This document shows positions 51,754 to 60,737 of a stretch of 64,000 nucleotides of DNA, one piece after another. Made by a program: the position numbers and the translations under genes. Numbering within the stretch: position 1 is the first letter of the stretch; every line of letters begins with the position of its first letter. The notes below the pieces were generated by a model, which was not told the origin of the DNA, ran no database searches, and worked only from the letters and a program-made list of their open reading frames with translations. The stretch comes from Verrucomicrobiota bacterium. Lineage in GTDB: Bacteria; Verrucomicrobiota; Verrucomicrobiia; Opitutales; Opitutaceae. The stretch is from assembly GCA_003641745.1 (NCBI GenBank), contig QNAI01000003.1, forward strand, positions 22,836 through 86,835, read 5' to 3'.

Positions 51754-52500
51754 ATGACAATGCGTTGGAAATGCATATGCTCGTATGATGGCAGTTCGTT
51801 TCACGGATGGCAGAGCCAGGCGAATGCAAGAGGGGTCCAGGACGAAATCGAGGAGGGCCTGGCCTCGATTCTCAAGAAGCCGGTTCGTATCCATGGTAGT
51901 GGGAGGACTGATACAGGCGTGCACGCGCTCGGACAGGTGTTCCACTTCGATGCGGACTGGAGGCATGGAGGAGGACGGTTGGCGGCCGCGCTGAGGAGAC
52001 GTTTGCCGACCTCAATCCTGGTCAAATCGGCTGTCGTGGCATCACCTGGCTTTCACGCCCGATTCGACGCGGTGGGGAAGCGTTACCACTACCGGATCGT
52101 CGTGGGGGCGGTCGAACCGCATGAAGTTGCCACCTGCCTTGCGGTGAGGGCCCCCCTGTCGCTTGATCTCATGGAGGAAACCGCGCGGATGCTGCTTGGC
52201 CGGCACGACTTCGCAGCATTTTCGGCCGGAAACGGCGATGTGATCGAGGACACGACCAAGGATCTGCGTCTGCTCCGAATGACGCGCCGTGGCAGACGCA
52301 TGAAAATCACCTTGGAAGCCAGTGGGTTTCTTTACCATATGGCCCGCAGTCTTGTGGGTGTCCTGCTGAGCGTCGGGATGAAGCGGCTCGATCCCGACGA
52401 TGTCAGACGGGTGCTTGAGAGTGGTAATCGTATTCCAAAGATTGAGACCACCCCGGCCCGTGGTCTCTTTCTGGAGAAAGTCTTTTACCCAAGAAAGTGA
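51754..52500 (+). CDS. truA: tRNA pseudouridine(38-40) synthase
   Basis: 248 residues. Isomerises uridines 38-40 in the tRNA anticodon arm. YDGSSFHGWQSQ near the start, catalytic Asp in GSGRTDTGVHALGQV, KRYHYRI, and ASGFLYHMARSLVGVLLSVG close to the C-terminus. Start ATG at 51754 abuts the ruvX stop. Confidence 0.96.
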   Translation: MTMRWKCICSYDGSSFHGWQSQANARGVQDEIEEGLASILKKPVRIHGSGRTDTGVHALGQVFHFDADWRHGGGRLAAALRRRLPTSILVKSAVVASPGFHARFDAVGKRYHYRIVVGAVEPHEVATCLAVRAPLSLDLMEETARMLLGRHDFAAFSAGNGDVIEDTTKDLRLLRMTRRGRRMKITLEASGFLYHMARSLVGVLLSVGMKRLDPDDVRRVLESGNRIPKIETTPARGLFLEKVFYPRK

Positions 52501-53228
52501 TGGACCTCGGCGGATGGCTGGACGGATTTTTCGATGTCTTTTTTCCCCGGAGTTGCGTCTCGTGTGGGAAGGTGGTCGAAGCGGGAGATTTCAGGCATCT
52601 CTGTGCGGGCTGTGGTCGAAGGGTGGTCTATGCGGGCTCACCCCGGTGTGATACCTGTGGATACCCGATATTCGGAGCGGTTGAATCCGGGCGGTCCTGC
52701 CCGCATTGTCTGCACCTTCGGCCTGAATACAGGGTGGGCCGGACGGCCTGCCTGTTTCAGGGTCCGGTGCGGGCTCTTGTCCATGCCCTCAAATACGAAC
52801 GGGCCGAATACGTGGCGCGGGATCTGTCGATTCTGGCGGTGCACAGCCCCGGATTTCTCGACCATCTCCGGGGGGCGGTTCTGGTCCCCGTGCCGCTGCA
52901 TCGGCGGAAATTGAGGGAACGCGGCTACAATCAGAGCGAACTGATCGCCCGACGGCTCAGTGCGGTCGGCGGGTCCTCGATTCGGGTGGAGAACCTGCTG
53001 GAGCGAGTCGTCGACACACCGTCCCAGACCCACTACAGCCGGAAAGACCGCCAGACCAACCTGAAAAATGCTTTTGCTTTGGCCGGGAACGCCGCGATAA
53101 TGGCCGATACACGATACGTTCTCCTCGATGATGTCTTCACCACGGGTTCCACCCTCAACGCATGTGCCAAGGTTCTGCGCCGCTCAGGCGTGAAGGATCT
53201 GGATATTGCCACGATTGGTCACGGATAA
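52500..53228 (+). CDS. comF: ComF family phosphoribosyltransferase-like protein
   Basis: About 242 residues. An N-terminal zinc region with Cys pairs (CVSCG, CAGC, CDTCG, CPHC; residues ~18-68) and a C-terminal PRTase fold with the PRPP loop YVLLDDVFTTGSTL near residue 204. KYERAEYVARDL and VPLHRRKLRERGYNQSELIAR are ComF hallmarks. The family serves DNA uptake and recombination of imported DNA; other competence genes are not in view. The ATG at 52500 overlaps the truA stop by one base (TGATG). Confidence 0.92.
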   Translation: MDLGGWLDGFFDVFFPRSCVSCGKVVEAGDFRHLCAGCGRRVVYAGSPRCDTCGYPIFGAVESGRSCPHCLHLRPEYRVGRTACLFQGPVRALVHALKYERAEYVARDLSILAVHSPGFLDHLRGAVLVPVPLHRRKLRERGYNQSELIARRLSAVGGSSIRVENLLERVVDTPSQTHYSRKDRQTNLKNAFALAGNAAIMADTRYVLLDDVFTTGSTLNACAKVLRRSGVKDLDIATIGHG

Positions 53229-53311
53229 CAGCACTGGCTGATTCAGCATGGGTCGATCACAGCCGAAATTGACAACGAAGATCCGGGAAGTATGTCCCGG
53301 CACCTCAAACC

Positions 53312-54175
53312 ATGGCACTTTTCAGTAAACCCAAATACTCAACCGTCACCGTCCGCAAACGGGACATACCCGAAGGATTGTGGAAAAAATGCCCGCTTTC
53401 GGGTGAGCTGGTGTTTGCCAAGGAACTGGAAGCCAACCAGCAGGTGGTGCCCAAGAGTGGTTATCACTTCCCGATTACCTCGTACGAGCGGTTGCGATTT
53501 CTGGTTGATGAAGGGAGTTTTGAGGAATTCGACCTCAATCTTCGCTCTGTCGATGCCCTGGGATTTGTTGATTCCGTGCCCTATACGGAACGTCTGAAGA
53601 AAAACCGCAAATTGAGCGGATTGGAGGAGGGAGTGGTCTGTGGGGTGGGGGCCATCGACCAGATTACGGTTTCGCTGGCGGTGATGGACTTTCGGTTCAG
53701 CGCCGGATCCATGGGTTCGGTCGTGGGCGAAAAGATCACGCGGGCGATTGAGCGTGCTGTCGAACGGGGCATTCCTCTGATCATCTTCTCCGCGTCGGGT
53801 GGCGCTCGCATGCAGGAGGGCATCCTCAGCCTGATGCAGATGGCCAAGACAAGTGCCGCGCTCGCGCGTCTGGACGATGCGAAACTTCCCTTTATATCCG
53901 TTCTGACCAACCCGACCACCGGGGGCGTGACCGCAAGTTTCGCCGCCCTCGGCGATGTCATTCTGGCCGAACCCCGTGCACTGATTGGATTTGCCGGCCC
54001 CCGGGTGATCAAGGAGACCACTCAGAAGGACCTTCCAGAGGGTTTTCAGAGTTCGGAATTCCTGCTCAAGCATGGCCTGATCGACCAGATCGTAACGCGA
54101 ACCGAGATGCGTGACCGGCTCCGGGAAATTCTCGGTCTGCTCGGATTCTCGGGCAGCGCCCAAGTGAACGGATAG
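53312..54175 (+). CDS. accD: Acetyl-CoA carboxylase carboxyltransferase subunit beta
   Basis: 287 residues. With AccA it moves the carboxyl group from biotin to acetyl-CoA. The crotonase core is complete: [73 protein letters not shown] and [11 protein letters not shown]. The N-terminal zinc ribbon, normally CxxC...CxxC, is reduced to CPLS (C27) and VPKS: three of four Cys are gone while the flanking sequence LWKKCP and YHFP is kept. So the fold may remain without zinc. Confidence 0.95.
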   Translation: MALFSKPKYSTVTVRKRDIPEGLWKKCPLSGELVFAKELEANQQVVPKSGYHFPITSYERLRFLVDEGSFEEFDLNLRSVDALGFVDSVPYTERLKKNRKLSGLEEGVVCGVGAIDQITVSLAVMDFRFSAGSMGSVVGEKITRAIERAVERGIPLIIFSASGGARMQEGILSLMQMAKTSAALARLDDAKLPFISVLTNPTTGGVTASFAALGDVILAEPRALIGFAGPRVIKETTQKDLPEGFQSSEFLLKHGLIDQIVTRTEMRDRLREILGLLGFSGSAQVNG

Positions 54176-54198
54176 AGGTCAGAGGACGGACCGAACGG

Positions 54199-54251
54199 GG
54201 GGTCATTGCTCGACATCTTGCATGTCAATGCGAGATGTGAGCTGTGACCCC
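54199..54251 (+). repeat. Hairpin repeat, copy 12
   Basis: Arms GCTCGACATCT and GAGATGTGAGC, complementary with one bulged G; apical loop has one change (TGCATGTCAATGC). Confidence 0.9.
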
Positions 54252-54273
54252 TTCAAACCGAATGCCACCCGAA

Positions 54274-54326
54274 GGGGTCAAACCTTGATTCCCGCATTGG
54301 CATGCACGAATACAAGGAATGACCCC
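54274..54326 (-). repeat. Hairpin repeat, copy 13, inverted
   Basis: Read on the minus strand: arms CCTTGTATTCG and GGGAATCAAGG. Confidence 0.9.
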
Positions 54327-54361
54327 GTGACGATGCCATGCGAGATGTGAGCTGTGACCCC
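54327..54361 (+). repeat. Hairpin repeat, copy 14, right half only
   Basis: Decayed apical loop, then the same right arm and end as copy 12. The pattern full copy, inverted copy, right half is the same as at 5.4 and 21 kb. Confidence 0.8.
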
Positions 54362-54446
54362 TTCAAACGCCGCGCCTTATCGACTGCGTTCGAACCGAAC
54401 GAGTCGTGCTTGCCGTCGTGAGCCCTGATCTCCAGCGTCCGCTTCT

Positions 54447-55754
54447 GTGAGTTCCTCCTCCAAACTGGAAGACTATAACGCGGTCCGACATTATCTCTAC
54501 GGCCTCAAGCACCATGGTGCCAAGTTCGGGATTGATCGTATGCGACTGCTGGCCGAGCGCCTCGGTCATCCGGAAAGATCCTTCCCGGTCATCCATATCG
54601 CTGGAACCAACGGCAAGGGATCGGTGGCGGCCATGGTCGAGTCAATTCTCCGACGCAGCGGTCACCGGACCGGGCTTTTCACCTCCCCGCACCTGGTCAG
54701 GCAGGGTGAACGAATCCAGGTCGATCGTGAGATTCTGCACGAGGAAAGCATTGTCGAATACACTCGCGAGTTGAAGCCCGTGGCCGACGCCATGGCCAGG
54801 GTCAATCCGGACGACCATCCGAGCTTCTTCGAATTCATGACCGCGATGGCGTTTCTCCATTTCGCCCGGGAGAAAGTGGACGTGGGCGTGATTGAGGTGG
54901 GCTTGGGAGGTCGATTGGATGCTTCCAATGTGGTTCGACCGGATGTCACCGCAATCACATCGATCGGTCTCGATCATTGTGATATCCTCGGAGACACCAT
55001 CGAGAAGGTCTCTCGGGAAAAGGCCGGCATCATCAAGCAGGGCGTGCCCGTCGTCCTGGGTCCGGTCTCGGACGATGCCGAAGCGGTCATCCGATCCGCC
55101 TGTCGGGAGAGGGGATCGTCACTCGTGACGGTTGAGGAACGCTTCGGGTTGAAGGTTGAGAACTACCCCGAGACAAACCTCGAAGGCGATTATCAGCGTA
55201 TCAATGCGGGGACGGCCACTCTCATCTGTGAAGAACTCGAACCCTCGATACCGGTATCGAGGGACGCGATTATCAGCGGTTTGGAGTCCGTGGTCTGGCC
55301 CGGGCGCTGGCAGCGCCTCGAAGTGGATGGTCGTACCGTGATTCTGGATGCGGCCCATAACGTGGATGCGGCCGCCTGGATGGCGAGGAATCTGGCCCGT
55401 CATGTGGCGGAAACCGGCAGGAAACCGATCGTGGTGGTCGGTTGTCTCGGTGAAGAACGGGCGGCGGCTCTGTTGGCTGTCGTGGCCGAACATGCCCGTG
55501 ACATATACCTCGTGGTTCCCCATCAGCCGCGGGCCTCCGGGTTTGGCGTTTTGGAGGGATTGGTGCCGGATTCGTTTGCGGGGCGATGCCATCGCACCAC
55601 GGTTGGAGAACTCTTCCCAGCCCCCGGTACCTGCACCATAGGTCGGCCTGGGGACTCGGTCGTCGTGACCGGATCGATTTACCTGCTGGGCGAGGTGCTG
55701 GAAAAGATCGAATATGCCGAACCGCTGAACCAGGGCATGCTGCAGGACTTCTGA
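54447..55754 (+). CDS. folC: Folylpolyglutamate / dihydrofolate synthase
   Basis: 435 residues, Mur-ligase fold. Adds glutamates to folates. P-loop IAGTNGKGSVAAMVES near residue 51, FTSPHLVRQGERIQVD near 80, FEFMTAMAFLHFAREKVDVGVIEVGLGGRLDASN near 127-160, TSIGLDHCDILGDTIEKVSREKAGIIK near 172. The C-terminal domain has RTVILDAAHNVDAAAWM. The start is GTG (54447); no ATG fits. Stands alone between repeat clusters. Confidence 0.94.
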   Translation: MSSSSKLEDYNAVRHYLYGLKHHGAKFGIDRMRLLAERLGHPERSFPVIHIAGTNGKGSVAAMVESILRRSGHRTGLFTSPHLVRQGERIQVDREILHEESIVEYTRELKPVADAMARVNPDDHPSFFEFMTAMAFLHFAREKVDVGVIEVGLGGRLDASNVVRPDVTAITSIGLDHCDILGDTIEKVSREKAGIIKQGVPVVLGPVSDDAEAVIRSACRERGSSLVTVEERFGLKVENYPETNLEGDYQRINAGTATLICEELEPSIPVSRDAIISGLESVVWPGRWQRLEVDGRTVILDAAHNVDAAAWMARNLARHVAETGRKPIVVVGCLGEERAAALLAVVAEHARDIYLVVPHQPRASGFGVLEGLVPDSFAGRCHRTTVGELFPAPGTCTIGRPGDSVVVTGSIYLLGEVLEKIEYAEPLNQGMLQDF

Positions 55755-56143
55755 TCGGCGAAACCGATCCGGGGTGGAGGAGGGGAGGAGGAGAAGTAGG
55801 AAGTTAGAAGGAAGAAGGAAGAAGTGGGAAATCGAGTCAGGGACATTCGCTGGGACGCGAATGAGGGTTTATGATCCCATCCAGCCATCCAGCCATCCAG
55901 CCATCCAGCCATCCAGCCATCCAGCCTGTCCCGGCGTATCGCAGAGTAGCCGGACCAATTCGTCCGACGCTTCCTGTTGGCGGAAAACCAGGAGACGAGG
56001 GGGACAGGACCCTTTTGTCACGAGTCAAGCAATGACCCCGTCGATCCGTGTATCCGAATTATCGTCTCCTATGAGTGACTGATTATCTGAAATAGGTCAC
56101 TTATAGGTTGCTATTTGATGTAATATGGCTACTTATCGGTGAC
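55755..56143. other. 389-base interval with a purine tract and low-complexity repeats
   Basis: Starts with a nearly pure A/G stretch (about 55772-55831), then a CATCCAGC octamer repeat (listed), then fragments such as TGTCCCGGCGTATCGC and CAAGCAATGACCCC that look like pieces of other repeat families. From 56060 it turns AT-rich with three CACTTAT/CTACTTATC-type motifs, a likely promoter/operator for the following HTH gene. Confidence 0.55.
55878..55926 (+). repeat. Octamer tandem repeat (CATCCAGC)n
   Basis: Six copies of an 8-base unit, non-coding, between folC and the mobile mystery pair. Confidence 0.9.
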
Positions 56144-56569
56144 ATGAGAATGGAAATGCGACAGATTCTTCTTCGACATCTGGACCGACACGTTTCTGAA
56201 TTGAACGAGCTTCGACGGTTGGTTTCGCGTCCGGCACGGGGTTGGTTGCGGGCGGTTCGGGAGGCACTGGGGCTCAGTCAAAACGCGGTTGCATCCAAAC
56301 TGAGCTTAACTCGCGGGGCATGGACCAAGATGGAAAACACGGAAGCGCGCGAGGGAATATCGCTCGCGACGTTGCGACGCGCTGCTGATGCCCTGGACTG
56401 CGAACTCGTTTACTTCCTTGTTCCGCGCGAATTGGTCGCGGAAACTTTCACTGATCTTGCGAAAGCAAACGATCCTGCAATGGGTCATCTCGCAGCAACC
56501 GAGCACTCGATGGCATTGGAGGGGCAGGCGGTCGGTGACTTGGCTGCGAAGGAGCAACCGTCGCGGTGA
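56144..56569 (+). CDS. Mobile mystery protein A (HTH antitoxin-like)
   Basis: About 141 residues. An Xre-type helix-turn-helix, LRAVREALGLSQNAVASKLSLTRGAWTKMENTEAREGISLATLRRAADALDCELVYFLVP, matches the family called mobile mystery protein A, always paired with protein B. Likely a DNA-binding antitoxin/repressor for the Fic-like partner. Several ATGs (56144, 56150, 56156) could start it; the longer frame to 56108 uses a non-ATG start. Its TGA overlaps the GTG of the B gene (GTGA). Confidence 0.85.
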   Translation: MRMEMRQILLRHLDRHVSELNELRRLVSRPARGWLRAVREALGLSQNAVASKLSLTRGAWTKMENTEAREGISLATLRRAADALDCELVYFLVPRELVAETFTDLAKANDPAMGHLAATEHSMALEGQAVGDLAAKEQPSR

Positions 56570-57168
56570 AACCGAACGAGATTTTCGGAAGCCTTGATGG
56601 CCAGACCCCGCTGACAGATGACGAGAGGCTGGAACTGCGCCCAAGTTTCTCCACGCGTAGAGAGTTGAATGAGGCAGAACGTCTGAACATCAATACAGCA
56701 CGGATCTGGGCGATGCGAGGCGCCGTGCTCGGTCGTTCTGATTTGCTGACCGATGTGTTTGGTCGCGAGTTGCACCGACGGATGTTCAACCAGGTTTGGA
56801 AGTGGGCGGGGCGTTATCGGAAGACGGAACGCAATCTTGGTTGGGAGCCGCACCGCATACCGGAAGGTGTGCGGGTTGCATTTGACGATACTGCTTTCCG
56901 GCTGAACCACGAAACGTATCCATTGCACGAGTGTGCGATCCGCCTTCACCATCAGCTCGCGGTGATTCACCCCTGGGTCAATGGCAACGGCCGCCATGCC
57001 CGATTGATGGCCGACCTCCTGGTGGCATCCGGGAAGGGGAAACCATTGACCTGGGGCGCGGAAGCAAATCTCGCCGCGTCCGGAACTGCCCGCTCCTGCT
57101 ACATAGATGCAATCCGAAAAGCGGACGGCGGCGACTTCGGTCATCTATTGAAGTTTGCCAGGAGTTGA
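56566..57168 (+). CDS. Mobile mystery protein B (Fic/DOC family)
   Basis: 200 residues. The Fic core is clear: FNQVWKWAGRYRKTERNLGWEPHRIP near residue 71-95 and the active-site loop HPWVNGNGRHARLMADL near 138-154. Fic enzymes usually read HPFx[DE]GNGR; here the acidic position is Asn, as is common in this B family, so AMP transfer by the usual metal-bound mechanism is uncertain. Two-gene toxin-antitoxin-like module, often on mobile elements. The 3' end overlaps the convergent methyltransferase gene by 24 bases. Confidence 0.87.
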   Translation: MKPNEIFGSLDGQTPLTDDERLELRPSFSTRRELNEAERLNINTARIWAMRGAVLGRSDLLTDVFGRELHRRMFNQVWKWAGRYRKTERNLGWEPHRIPEGVRVAFDDTAFRLNHETYPLHECAIRLHHQLAVIHPWVNGNGRHARLMADLLVASGKGKPLTWGAEANLAASGTARSCYIDAIRKADGGDFGHLLKFARS

Positions 57169-58176
57169 TGGCGAATCCAATCGGTTCGCGCTCAGAACCT
57201 GGAACTTCTGGCCCATGATTCCGGGATGGAGCAGGGATTTCAGCTGGCTGAGGCGTTTGTCCGGAGCCCCGGCGGGATTTGAAATGATCTCCTCGATCAC
57301 CCCGGTGGCGTTTTTCATGAAAAACGATTCCTGGCTGTCGACTCGGATGTCCTCGAAACCGGCATCCGCTAATTCTCCAATCAACCAGTCCCAGCAGATG
57401 TGACAGGTGAGATCCTGCCTGCCGGGATTGGCCAGAAGTTCGTTGTGCTGTCGATGGTGTCTGTAGGCGCGGCCCGTGCCCTCCGGCCACTCTTCGCACA
57501 GGGTCGGCCAGCCCTTGCCGTAGTCGATGGCGATGAGAACCCCCTGCCAGTTCGGGCTGACGATTCGCCGCATCAATTCGCGTGCGGCAATCGGCAGATC
57601 GATCGTATAGCCATCCGGTGCCCCGTCGGGAAGGGTTCGCCGGATCGCGTCGACCGGCGGCGAAAGGTGGTCGAGGTCCGTCCATACCGGCGTGTGCCCG
57701 TCGAGGGTGACCCCGCGTTCGATCCACTGATCACCCCTCCTGACCACTCGGTGAAAGGGTTGCGCATCAAAGAGTTCATTTGAGAAGCCGATCGTCCGGT
57801 CCGGCATCCGAAGGGCGTCACCAACTCTGATCGACTCGCTTGCACCGAAGTTGCTCAGAGCCTCCGTCAGTATTCCTGCACCCGGCTCCGCTCCGATCTC
57901 CACGAAGGTAAAGGTGTGCGGGTCCCGGTTGTTCAGACGGCTGACTGCACCCGCAGCCACGAGGGTGGAGAAGACCTCGCGATGGGTTTCGGCCGTGTAG
58001 AAATCGCTCTCCGGATTTCGACCCACCCGCATCACATCGCTCCGATAATACCCGATTTCAGGGTCGTAGAGCGCAAGATCCATGAAGGCGGCGAACGGCA
58101 TGGTCGACCGGCCGTCGAGGCATCGGGAGAAGCGCTCGGCGAAGAGTTGGGCAGGATTCAAAGGCGAAGATGCCAT
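57145..58176 (-). CDS. SAM-dependent methyltransferase, MidA/NDUFAF7 (DUF185) family
   Basis: 343 residues. The N-terminal MPFAAFMDLALYDPEIGYYRS is the family hallmark; FVEIGAEPGAGILTEAL is the SAM loop, GFSNELFDAQPFHRV and VLIAIDYGKGWPTL follow. NDUFAF7 methylates an Arg in complex I; bacterial members have unproven targets. Divergent from ctpA across 33 bases. Confidence 0.88.
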   Translation of the reverse strand: MASSPLNPAQLFAERFSRCLDGRSTMPFAAFMDLALYDPEIGYYRSDVMRVGRNPESDFYTAETHREVFSTLVAAGAVSRLNNRDPHTFTFVEIGAEPGAGILTEALSNFGASESIRVGDALRMPDRTIGFSNELFDAQPFHRVVRRGDQWIERGVTLDGHTPVWTDLDHLSPPVDAIRRTLPDGAPDGYTIDLPIAARELMRRIVSPNWQGVLIAIDYGKGWPTLCEEWPEGTGRAYRHHRQHNELLANPGRQDLTCHICWDWLIGELADAGFEDIRVDSQESFFMKNATGVIEEIISNPAGAPDKRLSQLKSLLHPGIMGQKFQVLSANRLDSPSTPGKLQ

Positions 58177-58209
58177 TTACAAGAAGCACGAATTGGGCAA
58201 AGTTGTGCC

Positions 58210-59502
58210 ATGTTCAAACGCCTTTTGCTTGTGGCGGCAGTTTCCTTCGCCGTGGGGCAGATCCTCGTCTTTGGGATCCGCGTGGCCCAGGGGCGAAGTC
58301 TGTTTCCATCCTTCGAGGCGAACCGGCGGAGCAATCACATCGAGGATGTCCTGAGGATCGTCAACGAGAACTATGTGCGGGAGGTCGATGCCTCCTTCGA
58401 CAAGCTTTCCGACGCCGCCTTGAATGGAATGCTCAGGTCGCTTGATCCCCATTCCGAGTACATGTCGCAGAAGGAGTTTCGTGACCTTCAGGCGGAGACG
58501 AGTCAGGAATTTGGCGGTATCGGGGTTCAGATCGAGATGCGTGACGGCAGTCTCATCGTGGTGGCTCCGATTGCCGGAACTCCGGGAGAACGGGCCGGTA
58601 TGATGCGCGGCGATCTGATTGTCCGCATTGATGACCGCCTGGTCGAAAAAATTTCGATGGATGACTGTCTTGACCTGCTTCGGGGGCATCCCGGCAGTCA
58701 GGTCATTCTCGCCATTTCCCGGCCGAGAACCGGGGAGACTTTCGAAAGGACCATTGTCCGCGAAGTGATCACGGTCGACAATGTTCATGACGTCCAGATG
58801 TTGACCGAACTCATTGGCTACGTCCGGATCATCCAGTTCGGAGAGCGAACCGGCGACGAATTTGCAGAAGCCCTCAAGGTTCTCGATAACGACGGGATGC
58901 AGGGCTTGATCCTCGACTTGCGGGATAACCCGGGCGGACTGCTCGATGCGGCGGTCGACGTGGCGGAGCCCTTCTTCGACCGGGGCGAACTGATCGTCTA
59001 CACCGAGGGTCGCGAGCAGAATTCGCGGCAGGAGATCCGATCGAAGAATAATCACCCCCGAAGGGACTTCCCCCTGGCCGTGCTGGTCAATTCGGGGAGT
59101 GCCAGTGCGTCGGAAATCGTGGCGGGCGCGCTCAGGGATACCCAGCGGGCGGTCATCGTCGGCGAGACATCCTTTGGCAAGGGTTCGGTCCAGACCATTC
59201 TCCCTCTTCGCAACAATGATGCCGTCAGGCTGACCACCGCCCTTTACTATACGCCGGGCGGAGAGACCATTCACGGGGAAGGTGTGGATCCCCACATACC
59301 GGTTACGCTCAGTGCGGCGGATGATCGCAAGCTCACCATTCAACGAAACCGAATGGATGGCTTGTCTGTGGAGGAGTTTGTGGAGCAGTTCGGCTTTGAA
59401 CCGATACCGGATCGTCAGATGGGCGCGGCCCTGGATGCCCTGCGGGGGCTGATCCTCGCGACCGAATCACTCAGGGTCACCAAACGGGCCGCGGGAGCCT
59501 GA
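58210..59502 (+). CDS. ctpA: C-terminal processing peptidase (S41 family)
   Basis: About 430 residues. One N-terminal membrane anchor/signal (residues 4-28), a PDZ domain (about 90-180; FGGIGVQIEMRDGSLIVVAPIAGTPGERAGMMRGDLIVRID), and the S41 protease core with DLRDNPGGLLDAAV, catalytic Ser in NSGSASASEIVAGAL (near residue 298) and Lys in SFGKGSVQ (near 324). Cuts C-terminal tails of periplasmic proteins. The frame extends upstream to 57916 through the divergent gene; the ATG at 58210 precedes the signal sequence. Overlaps tsaD by one base. Confidence 0.95.
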   Translation: MFKRLLLVAAVSFAVGQILVFGIRVAQGRSLFPSFEANRRSNHIEDVLRIVNENYVREVDASFDKLSDAALNGMLRSLDPHSEYMSQKEFRDLQAETSQEFGGIGVQIEMRDGSLIVVAPIAGTPGERAGMMRGDLIVRIDDRLVEKISMDDCLDLLRGHPGSQVILAISRPRTGETFERTIVREVITVDNVHDVQMLTELIGYVRIIQFGERTGDEFAEALKVLDNDGMQGLILDLRDNPGGLLDAAVDVAEPFFDRGELIVYTEGREQNSRQEIRSKNNHPRRDFPLAVLVNSGSASASEIVAGALRDTQRAVIVGETSFGKGSVQTILPLRNNDAVRLTTALYYTPGGETIHGEGVDPHIPVTLSAADDRKLTIQRNRMDGLSVEEFVEQFGFEPIPDRQMGAALDALRGLILATESLRVTKRAAGA

Positions 59503-60596
59503 TGGCGGTGGGGGGCAGCCGTGGCGGGGATAGGGCGGCTCGATCCGGCCTGGATGGTCTGGTCCTGTCCCTGGAGACTTCCTGTGACGAGTCGGCTTTC
59601 GCTCTGTTCGACCGGGATGGTGGAATTGAGGAGGAGTGGATCAGCAGCCAGGTTCAGCTTCATGGCCAATACGGCGGCATCGTTCCCGATCTGGCAAGTC
59701 GCGAACACCTGGCCAACCTGCCGGTGCTTCTCGGTCAGGCCATCGGAAAACTCGGTGGTCGCTGCCCCGGGGCGGTCGCGGTCACCAGCGGTCCGGGACT
59801 CGCCGGATGCCTGGCCATGGGATTGGCCGCGGCCAAGGCCCTGGGCCTGGCCTGGGATTGCCCGATCTATGCCATCAACCACCTCCGTGCCCATGCCTTT
59901 TCACCGTTCATCGATCTGCACCGAAGCGATCCGGATGGTTTCAACCTTTCGTTCAAGGACCATCTGCCTCACCTCGGGCTCCTGGTCAGTGGGGGGAATA
60001 CCCTCGTTTTCCGGATGGATACCGGGCCCGCGATCGAGGTGCTCGGTGGCACCATCGATGATGCGGCGGGTGAAGCTCTGGACAAGGGCGCAAAGCTCCT
60101 GGGCCTGGGCTATCCGGGCGGACCGTTGATCGAGGAGAGGGCTCGAGCCGGGAGGGGTGATGCCTTCGATTTTCCACGCGCCCTGCTCAGGCCCGGGAAC
60201 CGGTCCTTCAGCTTTTCCGGCCTCAAGACCAGTCTTCGCTACCGTATTGAGAAAATGGAACCTTCGGAGGTGACGGCGAACCTCGACCACCTCTGCGCCA
60301 GCTACCAGGAAGCCGTGGTGGACGTCCTGGCCCGGAAGGTGGAGCGCGAGCTGGTCGCCGGCGATTACCGGAGTGTCGGGCTGTCCGGTGGCGTGGCCAA
60401 CAATCGCTCGCTGAGAGAACGACTGGCAAATGTCTCCGATCGGCAGGGCCTGCCACTGCTGGCGGCCCTGCCCCGGCACACGGGCGACAATGCCGGCATG
60501 GTCGCGTTTGCCGGCTGGATGGAACGTGAACGGCTGGTCCCATGCGAGGCCTTCGAGGCGTCGATCGAACCGGGGGCACCGATCGCCATCGACTGA
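59502..60596 (+). CDS. tsaD: tRNA threonylcarbamoyladenosine synthase subunit TsaD
   Basis: 364 residues. Transfers threonylcarbamoyl to A37 of ANN-decoding tRNAs. SLETSCDESAFALFDRDG, QVQLHGQYGGIVPDLASREHL, VTSGPGLAGCLAMGLAAAKAL, metal His pair in NHLRAHAFSPF, LLVSGGNTLVF, DDAAGEALDKGAKLLGLGYPGGP and LSGGVANNRSLRERL are all present. TGATG overlap with ctpA. About 15 extra residues precede the usual family start, so an internal start is possible. Confidence 0.96.
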   Translation: MAVGGSRGGDRAARSGLDGLVLSLETSCDESAFALFDRDGGIEEEWISSQVQLHGQYGGIVPDLASREHLANLPVLLGQAIGKLGGRCPGAVAVTSGPGLAGCLAMGLAAAKALGLAWDCPIYAINHLRAHAFSPFIDLHRSDPDGFNLSFKDHLPHLGLLVSGGNTLVFRMDTGPAIEVLGGTIDDAAGEALDKGAKLLGLGYPGGPLIEERARAGRGDAFDFPRALLRPGNRSFSFSGLKTSLRYRIEKMEPSEVTANLDHLCASYQEAVVDVLARKVERELVAGDYRSVGLSGGVANNRSLRERLANVSDRQGLPLLAALPRHTGDNAGMVAFAGWMERERLVPCEAFEASIEPGAPIAID

Positions 60597-60681
60597 TGCC
60601 GGGGAGATCCTGATCTCTTTGAGCGAGGCAGACTGATTTTTCTTGCAGTACGCCATTGCTGCAGTACTGTAGTTTTCAGCC

Positions 60682-60701
60682 AGCAATCCTGATTGCTTTT
60701 T
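60682..60701 (+). terminator. Probable rho-independent terminator after tsaD
   Basis: AGCAAT, loop CCTG, ATTGCT, then TTTTTCT. Short stem but good T-run; 85 bases after tsaD and 36 before the next start. Just upstream (60643-60669) TGCAGTAC occurs twice, the second as part of the palindrome CAGTACTG, a possible operator for the regulator that follows. Confidence 0.5.
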
Positions 60702-60737
60702 CTAAGTGAATCCGGCTGATGCTTCTAAATTCCCGAC

